From positions 1 through 64,000 of the forward strand of contig JAFZPI010000028.1 in NCBI GenBank assembly GCA_017552615.1: 64,000 nt of DNA. Direction: 5' to 3'. The notes beneath the pieces were generated by a model. The model searched no databases. It was not told the DNA's origin and saw only the letters and a program-made list of their open reading frames with translations. Positions within the stretch are counted from its first letter, which is position 1; the number at the start of each line of letters is the position of its first letter. The translations under genes were made by a program, and so were the position numbers. The stretch is from Clostridia bacterium (GTDB taxonomy: Bacteria; Bacillota; Clostridia; Christensenellales; Aristaeellaceae). Below, piece after piece: positions 26,252 through 33,692 of the stretch.

Positions 26252-26279
26252 TTGACTTTTTCAGGGCTTGCGATATACT
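26252..26279 (+). promoter_or_regulatory. SigA-type promoter of the surface protein gene
   Basis: TTGACT, 16-nt spacer, TATACT, 41 nt before the start codon. Shares CTTGACTTTTTCAG with the divergent manC promoter. Confidence 0.7.
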
Positions 26280-26319
26280 TTTATGAGGGTCCAAATACCG
26301 TAAAGGAGTGTCATTGGTT

Positions 26320-29300
26320 ATGAAGAAAAAGCTCGCGTGGCTGCTCTCCTTGTGCCTGCTGCTCACTTCTGTGGGCGTCTTCCCCGTCTCACTGGCGGAG
26401 GGAGAGGACGAGACCATGCCCGCCACTGAAATCGTTGAAACGGCGGAGCCGGAAGAAGAAGCTCCTGCTGCCGACGAACCGGCTGCCCCTGCAGCGGTTG
26501 AAGAAGAACTTGAAACACCGGCAGAAGCCGAGGCTGAGCCCGAAGCCGAACCCGAAACAGAGCCTGAAACTGAACCCGAAGCCGAGCCCGAGCAGGAGCC
26601 CGAGGCAACGGCCGAACCTGAAGCTGAACCCGAAGCCGAGGCTGAAGATGAGCCCGAAGCCGAAGTGTTCTCCGGCAGCGTGTCTGCGCAGCTGCAGAAC
26701 AGCGGCGACATTTATGAGGGCGACCAGCTGGTTTACCTGGCGAAGGTCCAGGGCAACGCCGAGCTGGTGAGCATCCTCTGGCAGGTGGAGACCGAGAACG
26801 AAGAGACCCACGAGAAAGAGTGGAAGGATCTCGCTACGGGTGAGCGCTTCACGCTGACCGCGACGGAAGAGAACCTGGCCCAGAAGTATCGTGTGGCGCT
26901 TGTCGATGCCGAGGGCAACGTGGTTGCCTCTGCAGCGCTGGCACTCCCTGAGCTCACGGCTGAGGAATCCGAAGAGGAGGCTGTGGAAGAGCCCACTGAG
27001 GAGCCTGAAGAGGAACCCGTGGAAGAAACCACTGAGGAACCTGAAGAGGAACCCGTGGAAGAAACCACTGAGGAACCCGAAGAGGAATCTGTGGAAGAGC
27101 CTACAGAGGAATCCGAAGAGGAAGCCGCTGAGAAGCCCGTCGAAGAGGTCGCCGAAGAGGCTGCCGAGGAGCCCGAGACTGCGGACGAACCCGAGGCCGA
27201 GGTTCCTGTAGAGGAAGAGGAAGACGTTGAAGTCGAGCTGGCCGATGAGACCGTCGAGGATTACATCGCGGCCAACTTCGTCATGGACGGCACCACCATC
27301 ACCCGCTACAAGGGATCCGCTGACGTGGTGGTCATCCCCTCCGATCCGCTGATCACGGAGATCGGGAAGTTCGCCTTCACCCAGCAGACCGTCCTCAAGG
27401 CGGTCACCGTTCCTGCGGGTGTCAAGATCAACGAAGGCGCGTTCAACCTGTGTTCCAACCTGACCACGGTGGCCCTGCCCAGCGACCTGACCGAAATCCC
27501 CGCGCAGTGCTTCTCCGGCTGCTCTTCCCTGGCCAGCATCTCGCTGCCCGAGGGCATCACGGAGATCGGCGACCGCGCGTTCATGAACTGCACGGCCTTG
27601 CAGGGTGTGTCCCTGCCCGCCCAGGTCAAGATCATCGGCGACCATGCCTTCGCCTTCTGCGCGAACATGTCCACCCTGGTGATCCCCACCACCATCGAGG
27701 AAATCAAGGACCACGCCTTTGAGGGCTGCACCAAGCTGACCGAGTGCGACCTCTCCGGCATGGCCAACCTGACCCGCGTCGGCGATTATGCCTTCGCGAC
27801 CTGCACCGGCCTGACCAGCCTGAAGTTCCCGGACGGCGGCGCGCTGACGGAAATCGGCAGCTATGCCTTCAAGGGCGACGTTGGCATCACGCTGGTTGAC
27901 ATTCCCGACACGGTGACGACGGTCGGCGCCTATGCCTTTGACGGCGTGGCCCCGAACGCGACCTTCCGCGTGGGCAATGAAACCGCCGCGCTGGAACCCT
28001 ACTGCCTGGGCACTAGCGGCAGTGTTTACGGCGGAAAGAACGCCAAGGAATATGCGGCGCAGTTCCCAAACATGACCTACTGCGGCAACCTGGCCACCTA
28101 TGACTTCATCAACCAGTGCTATGAACAGCTCCTGGGCCGCAAGGGCGAGGCCTCCGGTGTATTTGAGTGGTCCGTGAAGATGGCCAACGGCACCGAGACC
28201 GCGACCTCCATCGTGGACACCTTTGCCTCCAGCGCCGAGTTCGCCGGACGCAACCTGACCAATGAAGAAAAGGTCGACGCCATCATGAAGGCCATGTATG
28301 GCCCGAGTGCGACCATGGACACCACAGAGCGTGATGACCTGATCGCTTTCCTCGACTGCGGCATGTCCACCCACAAGATCGTCTATGAAATCCGTTACAA
28401 TGGTGTGACCGATGACTTTAAGAATCTGTGTGACACCACTTACCTGGTGACCTGTGGCGATCTGGAACTGACGGAATGGCGCGACAAGAACGCCGACGTC
28501 ACGGCCTTTGTGTATCGCGGCTACAAGCTGATCCTTAACCGTGAGCCCGACGTGGACGGCCTTAACTACTGGTGCGAGCGCCTGATCAAGAAGACCATCT
28601 CCGGCGCCAGCATGGTGGACGAGTTCATCAGCAGCAATGAGTTCACCAGCAAGACCTACACCAATCGCGAAGTCATCAAGATCATCTACAATGTGCTGCT
28701 CAGCCGCGATCCCGAGGAAGACGGCTGGAGCTTCTGGGAGAAGTTCCTGGAGAAGGGCTTCACCTATCACCGCATGGTGGAGAGCATTGCGAACGCGCCG
28801 ACCAATGAGTTCCAGAACCTCTGCGCGTCCTACGGCATCGACGTGGGCCATGTGGCGCTGAAGCTGAACCGCGACAAGAACGAGGAGCTGACCCTCTTCG
28901 TCCGCCGCTGCTACCTCTACATCCTGGGCCGCACTGCCATCTCGACCGATGAACTCGAGAACTGGACCGGCAAGCTCTATACCCACAACATTTCTGCCGC
29001 CGAGTTCGTTCGTCAGCTGCTCAACAGCAGCGAGTACAAGAACCGCAACCTGAGCTACGGTGAATCCGTCGTTGCGCTGTACCGCGGCATCTTCGGCGAT
29101 ACGCCGGATGAGAACACATTCGGTGTCGTGTACACGGGTTACCTGGACTCCACCGAAAAGGATACCTGCGTGACCGTACTGGAGGATGGCTGCACGATCC
29201 TGTACATCGCCCGGATGATCGCCGCCGGTCCCAGCGACCTGGCCGCCTGCAACGCCCTGGGCCTCAGCGACACCCACTATGCGTTCGTGACCTTCTGCTC

Positions 29301-29703
29301 CAAGATGGAAGCTTATCCCGGTGTCGTCAACGTCACCGAGGGCCGTGACCTGAACTACGGCTATACCGGGTTTGTGGGCCGCTGCTACCGCGTGGTGCTG
29401 GGCCGTGAGTATGACCTGAAGGGCCTCAACGACTGGTGCACGCAGCTGAACAACAAGCGCAAGACCCCCTACCAGGTCGCCAACGAGTTCCTCTTCTCCA
29501 CCGAGTCCCTCGGCTGGCACCGCACGGACCAGCAGTTCCTCGAGGTACTGTACAGCCTGTACATGGACCGCACTCCGGATGCAACCGGCGAGACCTACTG
29601 GCTGAACCAGCTGGCGAACGGCATGAAGCGGACCCAGGTTTCCGCCGAGTTTGCCGCTTCCGAGGAGTTCAAGGGCATCCTGGCAACCTACGGCATCCAG
29701 TAA
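26320..29703 (+). CDS. Secreted surface protein: acidic repeats, BspA-type LRRs and DUF4214-like repeats
   Basis: 1127 aa. A signal peptide (KKKLAWLLSLCLLLTSVGVFPVSLAE) is followed by a Glu/Pro/Ala-rich acidic region (to about 105), a small beta-like segment, a second acidic region of 12-residue repeats (about 214-310), BspA/TpLRR-type leucine-rich repeats (about 315-590; FSGCSSLASISLPEGITEIGDRAF pattern), and then seven or eight helical half-units of DUF4214 type to the end (CYEQLLGR, GYKLILNREPD, IIYNVLLSRDPE, CYLYILGR, CYRVVLGRE, LYSLYMDRTPD). No LPXTG, SLH or C-terminal helix is present, so attachment, if any, is non-covalent. Likely in adhesion or as a glycan-modified surface protein. 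The ATG at 26320 has AAGGAG 11 nt upstream. Confidence 0.8.
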   Translation: MKKKLAWLLSLCLLLTSVGVFPVSLAEGEDETMPATEIVETAEPEEEAPAADEPAAPAAVEEELETPAEAEAEPEAEPETEPETEPEAEPEQEPEATAEPEAEPEAEAEDEPEAEVFSGSVSAQLQNSGDIYEGDQLVYLAKVQGNAELVSILWQVETENEETHEKEWKDLATGERFTLTATEENLAQKYRVALVDAEGNVVASAALALPELTAEESEEEAVEEPTEEPEEEPVEETTEEPEEEPVEETTEEPEEESVEEPTEESEEEAAEKPVEEVAEEAAEEPETADEPEAEVPVEEEEDVEVELADETVEDYIAANFVMDGTTITRYKGSADVVVIPSDPLITEIGKFAFTQQTVLKAVTVPAGVKINEGAFNLCSNLTTVALPSDLTEIPAQCFSGCSSLASISLPEGITEIGDRAFMNCTALQGVSLPAQVKIIGDHAFAFCANMSTLVIPTTIEEIKDHAFEGCTKLTECDLSGMANLTRVGDYAFATCTGLTSLKFPDGGALTEIGSYAFKGDVGITLVDIPDTVTTVGAYAFDGVAPNATFRVGNETAALEPYCLGTSGSVYGGKNAKEYAAQFPNMTYCGNLATYDFINQCYEQLLGRKGEASGVFEWSVKMANGTETATSIVDTFASSAEFAGRNLTNEEKVDAIMKAMYGPSATMDTTERDDLIAFLDCGMSTHKIVYEIRYNGVTDDFKNLCDTTYLVTCGDLELTEWRDKNADVTAFVYRGYKLILNREPDVDGLNYWCERLIKKTISGASMVDEFISSNEFTSKTYTNREVIKIIYNVLLSRDPEEDGWSFWEKFLEKGFTYHRMVESIANAPTNEFQNLCASYGIDVGHVALKLNRDKNEELTLFVRRCYLYILGRTAISTDELENWTGKLYTHNISAAEFVRQLLNSSEYKNRNLSYGESVVALYRGIFGDTPDENTFGVVYTGYLDSTEKDTCVTVLEDGCTILYIARMIAAGPSDLAACNALGLSDTHYAFVTFCSKMEAYPGVVNVTEGRDLNYGYTGFVGRCYRVVLGREYDLKGLNDWCTQLNNKRKTPYQVANEFLFSTESLGWHRTDQQFLEVLYSLYMDRTPDATGETYWLNQLANGMKRTQVSAEFAASEEFKGILATYGIQ
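26959..27138 (+). repeat. Five tandem 36-bp coding repeats
   Basis: Five in-frame copies of a 36-bp unit encoding variants of TEEPEEEPVEET. Copies 2 and 3 (26995-27030 and 27031-27066) differ at one base; outer copies are more diverged. This is a slippage-prone acidic stalk and a likely site of length variation between strains. Confidence 0.85.
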
Positions 29704-29720
29704 ACCATTCGGAATCCACT

Positions 29721-29755
29721 GCGGCGCTTCCCATGAATCGGGAAGCGCCGCTTTT
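29721..29755 (+). terminator. Terminator of the surface protein gene
   Basis: Perfect 12-bp stem GCGGCGCTTCCC / GGGAAGCGCCGC, 7-nt loop, then TTTT. Confidence 0.9.
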
Positions 29756-29779
29756 ATGCGAAAAAGTCAAAATTCACTC

Positions 29780-29807
29780 TTGCAATCCGCAAAAAGTATG
29801 CTATACT
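29780..29807 (+). promoter_or_regulatory. SigA-type promoter of rpsF-ssb-rpsR
   Basis: TTGCAA, 16-nt spacer, TATACT; leader of about 65 nt. Confidence 0.7.
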
Positions 29808-29826
29808 CTTTCATTGGCACATCCTT

Positions 29827-29853
29827 GCGCTGCATAAGCAAAAGGTGCAGCGC
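29827..29853 (+). promoter_or_regulatory. Hairpin in the rpsF leader, possible S6:S18 site
   Basis: GCGCTGCA / TGCAGCGC 8-bp stem with an 11-nt loop, then CCG in AGTCCGTGAGG shortly before the ribosome site. Bacterial rpsF leaders often carry a hairpin plus CCG bound by the S6:S18 pair for autoregulation; the fit here is partial. Confidence 0.4.
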
Positions 29854-29878
29854 CAAAAGTCCGTGAGGAGGTGAAAGA

Positions 29879-30304
29879 ATGAATAGGTACGAACTGACCT
29901 ATATCATCGACGCAACCCTGGAGGATTCAGCCCGTAAGGAGCTGATCGAAAAGGTGTCCGCCCTGATCGTCGCCAATGGCGGCGAGGTGGAAAAAGTCGA
30001 TGAGACCTGGGGTAAGCGTCGCCTGGCCTACGCCATCGATCACAAGAACGAAGGCTACTACGTGCTGGTGACCTTGAACGCCCCCGGCGAGGCCGTGAAG
30101 GAGCTGGAGCGCAACCTGCGCATCAACGACAGCATCCTGCGGTATCTCACCGTCAAGCTGGTCGAAAAGCAGTCCAGGGTCAAGCCGCGTCCCGTGCGCA
30201 CGCCCGCGCCGGTCGCCGAGCCCGCTCCCGCTGCCGAGCCCGCCGTCGAGGCTGAGCCCGTCGTCGAGGAAGCCCCTGCTGCCGAAACTCCCGCCGAGGA
30301 GTAA
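29879..30304 (+). CDS. rpsF: Ribosomal protein S6
   Basis: 141 aa. Residues 1-95 are a normal bS6 (NRYELTYIIDATLED, WGKRRLAYAIDHKNEGYYVLV). The tail from about 100 on is an added Pro/Ala/Glu low-complexity stretch, longer than in most bacteria. S6 pairs with S18 in the 30S platform; its gene is first in the conserved rpsF-ssb-rpsR operon. GAGGAGGTG precedes the ATG. Confidence 0.97.
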   Translation: MNRYELTYIIDATLEDSARKELIEKVSALIVANGGEVEKVDETWGKRRLAYAIDHKNEGYYVLVTLNAPGEAVKELERNLRINDSILRYLTVKLVEKQSRVKPRPVRTPAPVAEPAPAAEPAVEAEPVVEEAPAAETPAEE

Positions 30305-30363
30305 TCCCGATTTCTCTGTTTGCCGTTGATCCTACGATGAGATATGATGAGAGGAATTAGAAG

Positions 30364-30819
30364 ATGAATAAGCTGACGATTATCGGCAATCTGACGAGAG
30401 ACCCCGAACTGCGCAGTGTGAACACTGTGAACGGACCTGTGAGCGTTTGCGACTTCACGGTTGCGGTCAACAGCCGCCGCCGCAGCGGTCAGAACAACCA
30501 GAATGGCCAACAGCAGGACGAAGCGACCTTCTTCCGCTGCACCGCATGGCGCGGCCTGGCCGATGTTGTCTCCCGCTATGCCACTAAAGGAACCAAGGTT
30601 TGCGTGGTCGGACCGATCTCGGCCCGCACCTACACCGCAAACGACGGGACGACCCGTGTTTCCCTGGATGTGACGGTGGAAGACTTTGAGTTCGTCTCCA
30701 GCCGCAACGACAATGCCGGGAACAATGGCGGTTACAACGCCGCTCCCGCTGCACAGCCCGCACCCACCGCGCAGAATGACGGCTTTACCGCCGTACAGGA
30801 TGACGATCTGCCCTTCTGA
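30364..30819 (+). CDS. ssb: Single-stranded DNA-binding protein
   Basis: 151 aa. OB fold with NKLTIIGNLTRDPELR, FFRCTAWRGLADVV and the acidic tip DDDLPF at the C-terminus that recruits repair and replication partners. Normal length and position between rpsF and rpsR. Confidence 0.97.
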   Translation: MNKLTIIGNLTRDPELRSVNTVNGPVSVCDFTVAVNSRRRSGQNNQNGQQQDEATFFRCTAWRGLADVVSRYATKGTKVCVVGPISARTYTANDGTTRVSLDVTVEDFEFVSSRNDNAGNNGGYNAAPAAQPAPTAQNDGFTAVQDDDLPF

Positions 30820-30861
30820 TACAGGGCATAATAAACTGAACCTCGAAAGGAGGCCGACAGC

Positions 30862-31119
30862 ATGTCTGAAGAACGCGAAGAGAGAAGGCCGCGGCCCCGT
30901 GGCGGACGCCGTCCGCGCCGCAAGGTCTGCAGCTTCTGTGTGGACAAGATTGCCTACATCGACTATAAGGACGTGAATCGCTTGCGCCGCTTCATCAACG
31001 AGCGCGGCAAGATCCTGCCCTGCCGTATGACCGGCAATTGCGCCAAGCATCAGCGCCAGCTGAGTGAGGCCATCAAGCGCGCCCGTGCCATCGCGCTGCT
31101 GCCCTACACCGCTGAGTAA
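30862..31119 (+). CDS. rpsR: Ribosomal protein S18
   Basis: 85 aa. Arg-rich N-terminus, then [38 protein letters not shown]. The four Cys (two CxxC-like pairs) mark the zinc-binding C+ form. Partner of S6 in the 30S subunit. AAGGAGG precedes the ATG. Confidence 0.97.
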   Translation: MSEEREERRPRPRGGRRPRRKVCSFCVDKIAYIDYKDVNRLRRFINERGKILPCRMTGNCAKHQRQLSEAIKRARAIALLPYTAE

Positions 31120-31134
31120 TCTGAACGAAAAACG

Positions 31135-31161
31135 CCTCCCGCCAATCGACGGGAGGTTTTT
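31135..31161. terminator. Bidirectional terminator between rpsR and pyrR
   Basis: CCTCCCG / CGGGAGG stem with 8-nt loop, preceded by AAAAAcg and followed by TTTTT, serving both convergent operons. Confidence 0.85.
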
Positions 31162-31178
31162 CAATGCCTGGAATGGGA

Positions 31179-31727
31179 TCAGATTTCGTACAGGGCGACG
31201 CCGTCCTCCCCGTCGATCTCGCGTACGCGCACACTGACGCGCTCGCTCCGGGCGGTGGGGATGTTCTTGCCCACGAAGTCAGGGCGGATGGGGAGTTCCC
31301 GGTGGCCGCGGTCGATCAGCACCGCGAGGCAAATGCGCGCTGCCCTGCCCCGGGCGAGTACCGCTTCCATGGCGGCACGGGCTGTGCGGCCGGTGTAGAT
31401 CACGTCATCCACCAGGACAACGGTCTTATCTATGATGTCCGTCGGGATGGACGCGCCGGAAACCTGCGGGACATCGCCCACGCGCGTCAGGTCGTCGCGG
31501 TAGAAGGTGATGTCCACCTCGCCCACAGTGGGCGTGACGCCGGCGAACTGCCCGATGTACCCGGCCAGCCGCTGCGCCAGGGGGATCCCCCGGCGGCGGA
31601 TGCCCACGAGGACACAGTCGCCGGGGTCGCTCACCTGCTCGATGATCTCATGGGCCATGCGCTTCAGCGCGCGGTCCATGGAAGACTCGTCCATCAGGGA
31701 GGCTTTGGGCATGATGGCAGAGCTCAC
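31179..31727 (-). CDS. pyrR: PyrR bifunctional regulator / uracil phosphoribosyltransferase
   Basis: 182 aa. PRPP-binding loop [20 protein letters not shown] and the PyrR-type [14 protein letters not shown] are present. PyrR binds a stem-loop in pyr leaders when UMP is high and causes termination; it can also make UMP from uracil. Start is GTG at 31727, overlapping the uraA stop (GTGA). It sits behind uraA under the leader described at 33234-33322, so it regulates itself. The rest of the pyr genes are not in the window. Confidence 0.95.
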   Translation of the reverse strand: MSSAIMPKASLMDESSMDRALKRMAHEIIEQVSDPGDCVLVGIRRRGIPLAQRLAGYIGQFAGVTPTVGEVDITFYRDDLTRVGDVPQVSGASIPTDIIDKTVVLVDDVIYTGRTARAAMEAVLARGRAARICLAVLIDRGHRELPIRPDFVGKNIPTARSERVSVRVREIDGEDGVALYEI

Positions 31728-33199
31728 TTCTTGGCCTCTTGCTCGACAGGCTTCTTGTTGAAGATTACGTTTACGAGGATGCCGAGGATCAGGGCGGTGG
31801 CAATCGCGGAGATCGTCACGTCGCCGAGCTTGATGGTCAGGCCGCCGATGCCGCAGACAAGGATAGCCGCGACCACGAAGAGGTTCCGGTTGTCGCTGAG
31901 ATCAACAGGCTGGAGCATCTTGAGGCCGGAAACCGCGATGAAGCCGTACAGGGCGATACACACGCCACCGGTGATGCAGCTCGGAATGGAGTTGACAAAG
32001 GCCGTGAAGGGGCCGAAGAAGGACAGCACGATGCAGTAGATCGCGGCGATGAAGATTGTGGAGACGGAAGCGTTGCCGGTGATGGCCACGCAACCCACGG
32101 ACTCGCCGTAGGTGGTGTTCGGGCAGCCGCCGAAGAAGGAGCCGATGATGGAGCCGGCGCCGTCACCGATCAGGGTGCGGCTGAGGCCGGGATCTTGGGT
32201 CAGGTCGCGGTTGATGATGCTGGAGAGGTTCTTGTGGTCCGCGATGTGTTCTGCCAGGGTGACGAAAGCGACAGGTGCAAAGAGGACCAGCAGGTTGATC
32301 ACCTGGGAGAACGAAGTGATCTTGTTGACTGTGCCCACAGCCTCGCCGTTGATGACGGTTTCCTTGATGGCATCGTCATAGACGCCGAAAATGCCGAGGA
32401 AGGTAAAGCGCGGCGCGGAGATGATTTTGAGGTTGTCGAAAGCGCTGAGATTGACGACCTTCAGGGCGTCCACATTGGCTGCGTTGCCGATCAGGGTCAG
32501 CAGGAGTCCGACCACATAGGCGGAGACGATACCGATAATGAAGGGGATCATCTTCAGGCCTTTGCCGCCCTTGACGGAAGCCCAAACGGTCATGCCGAAG
32601 GCGAAGATGCCAAGGAGGATGTGGATCAGGCTATAGCCGGACCAGGAGCCGATGGAGACCGCGTCCTTCAGGTTTTCTGCGTTGATGGTGCCTTCAAAGC
32701 CTTCGACGATGCTGAGGACGGCATGATCGCCGTTCAGGTTCGCCAGATTGTTGATGGCGCTCCCGCAGAGGGAAAGACCGATCAGGGCCACGGTGGGGCC
32801 GATGACAACGGGGGGCAGGAGCTTGTTGACCCAGGCCGTTCCGGTCGCCTTCACGACCAGGGCGATGATGATGTAGACCAGGCCGGCGAAGACCGCGCCG
32901 AGGAAGATGCCGGCAAAGCCATAGGCCACAGCGCCGACCAGCGGGCTGATAAAGGCGAAGGAGCTACCGAGGAAGACGGGGCTCTTCCGCTGGGTCATAA
33001 AGAGATAGAACAGGGTGCCGAAGCCCGCGCCGCACAGGGCAGCCGGCTGGCTCATGTACAGGCCGTTGCCGTCCACCAGCACCGGCACCAGGAGCGTCGC
33101 CGCCATGATGGCGAGGAGCTGCTGCAGGGCGTAGACCAGGTTCTTTTTCAGCGGGGGCTTGTCACTGGGCTGGTAGACGAGGTTGGTGTTCTGGGACAT
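31724..33199 (-). CDS. uraA: Uracil permease
   Basis: 491 aa NCS2-family (UraA/PyrP) uracil:proton symporter with about 14 membrane segments. Family motifs are visible: [29 protein letters not shown] and [19 protein letters not shown] with its Glu, and the loop [21 protein letters not shown]. The ATG at 33199 follows AAGGAGG; the open frame upstream is leader RNA. Expression should fall when uracil nucleotides are plentiful, through the PyrR attenuator. Confidence 0.95.
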   Translation of the reverse strand: MSQNTNLVYQPSDKPPLKKNLVYALQQLLAIMAATLLVPVLVDGNGLYMSQPAALCGAGFGTLFYLFMTQRKSPVFLGSSFAFISPLVGAVAYGFAGIFLGAVFAGLVYIIIALVVKATGTAWVNKLLPPVVIGPTVALIGLSLCGSAINNLANLNGDHAVLSIVEGFEGTINAENLKDAVSIGSWSGYSLIHILLGIFAFGMTVWASVKGGKGLKMIPFIIGIVSAYVVGLLLTLIGNAANVDALKVVNLSAFDNLKIISAPRFTFLGIFGVYDDAIKETVINGEAVGTVNKITSFSQVINLLVLFAPVAFVTLAEHIADHKNLSSIINRDLTQDPGLSRTLIGDGAGSIIGSFFGGCPNTTYGESVGCVAITGNASVSTIFIAAIYCIVLSFFGPFTAFVNSIPSCITGGVCIALYGFIAVSGLKMLQPVDLSDNRNLFVVAAILVCGIGGLTIKLGDVTISAIATALILGILVNVIFNKKPVEQEAKK

Positions 33200-33233
33200 G
33201 AGACATCCTCCTTTTCTTTCGGGCGCTTCCATG

Positions 33234-33267
33234 AAAAAGCGCCCCCGTCCCGGAAGACGGCAGGCGC
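33234..33267 (-). terminator. Attenuator terminator in the uraA leader
   Basis: GCGCC-tg-CCGTC / GACGG-g-GGCGC stem with TTCCGG loop and TTTTT, 35 nt before the uraA start. Forms the OFF state of PyrR control. Confidence 0.75.
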
Positions 33268-33284
33268 GCGCAAACAATCCTTTG

Positions 33285-33322
33285 GCTGCATCTTGCCGGT
33301 CTCCCGTACCGCCTTAAAGATT
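33285..33322 (-). promoter_or_regulatory. PyrR-binding leader element
   Basis: ATCTTTAAGG...CGGTACGGGAGACCGG...CAAGAT on the minus strand: an outer ATCTT/AAGAT stem with internal loop and a CGG/CCG hairpin whose loop ACGGGAGA resembles the conserved PyrR-binding loop (GnGAG). Located between the promoter and the terminator, as in other pyr attenuators. Confidence 0.7.
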
Positions 33323-33332
33323 CACCGGGGGT

Positions 33333-33361
33333 AGAGTAGCACATCATGGAATGGATGTCAA
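33333..33361 (-). promoter_or_regulatory. SigA-type promoter of uraA-pyrR
   Basis: Minus strand TTGACA, 17-nt spacer, TACTCT. Confidence 0.65.
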
Positions 33362-33413
33362 TTTCAAAATTCGTGCGATCCGGCGACAAAAATGTTACGT
33401 TTTTATGAAACGC

Positions 33414-33605
33414 TCAGGTAAATCCCAAAAGAAAATCTCCCGTTCCGTATTCATCGCGGTTGCGGGAGATTCTCTTGCGGTTGTAGATCTTTTTGCTCTC
33501 AACCTTCTTGGTCACCGGGGAGAAAGACCAGGTGCCGCGCTTTTCGGCTGCCTGCCGTTTCTTCTCCTTTTTGCTCAGCTTGTTCCTTGGAATAAACTTG
33601 TCCAC
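33414..33605 (-). CDS. Small basic conserved hypothetical protein
   Basis: 63 aa, Lys/Arg-rich: DKFIPRNKLSKKEKKRQAAEKRGTW, then SPVTKKVESKKIYNRKR. I recall short proteins of this pattern (KFIPxxKLSKK... NPVTR... YNRKK) in many Bacillota, without a known function; a nucleic-acid or ribosome association would fit the charge. I chose GTG at 33605, with GGAAAGGATGG upstream, because the family starts at this point. Its own promoter lies at 33646-33674. Confidence 0.65.
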   Translation of the reverse strand: MDKFIPRNKLSKKEKKRQAAEKRGTWSFSPVTKKVESKKIYNRKRISRNRDEYGTGDFLLGFT

Positions 33606-33645
33606 AGGAATCCCATCCTTTCCGGAGGTGATGGCCTCCAAGGCC

Positions 33646-33674
33646 ATCATAGCATACGGGGATGGTTCCTGCAA
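33646..33674 (-). promoter_or_regulatory. SigA-type promoter of the small basic protein gene
   Basis: Minus strand TTGCAG, 17-nt spacer, TATGAT, followed by an ATGGCCT/AGGCCAT hairpin. Confidence 0.55.
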
Positions 33675-33692
33675 TAGGGTTTGTTTCTTGCT

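Larger units (their letters stand above)
25991..26319. other. Divergent control region, 329 bp, no gene
   Basis: AT-rich spacer holding the two divergent promoters (26066-26094 and 26252-26279) and a perfect palindrome CCGAGATCTCGG at 26047-26058, which falls at the predicted transcription start of the manC operon and could be an operator. The rest (26100-26250) has no visible gene or structure. Confidence 0.55.

Noticed and set aside
26959..27138. Regular 36-bp repeats as a CRISPR array
   Set aside because: The repeats are contiguous, in frame and have no spacers; they encode an acidic stalk.
26389..29520. A 1043-codon open frame on the minus strand opposite the surface protein gene
   Set aside because: It is an antisense shadow produced by GC-biased codons; it has no ribosome site or recognisable domain, while the plus strand encodes a clear signal peptide and repeats.
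31739..33334. A 531-codon plus-strand open frame
   Set aside because: Antisense of uraA and its leader; Asp/Gly-rich composition typical of a shadow frame.
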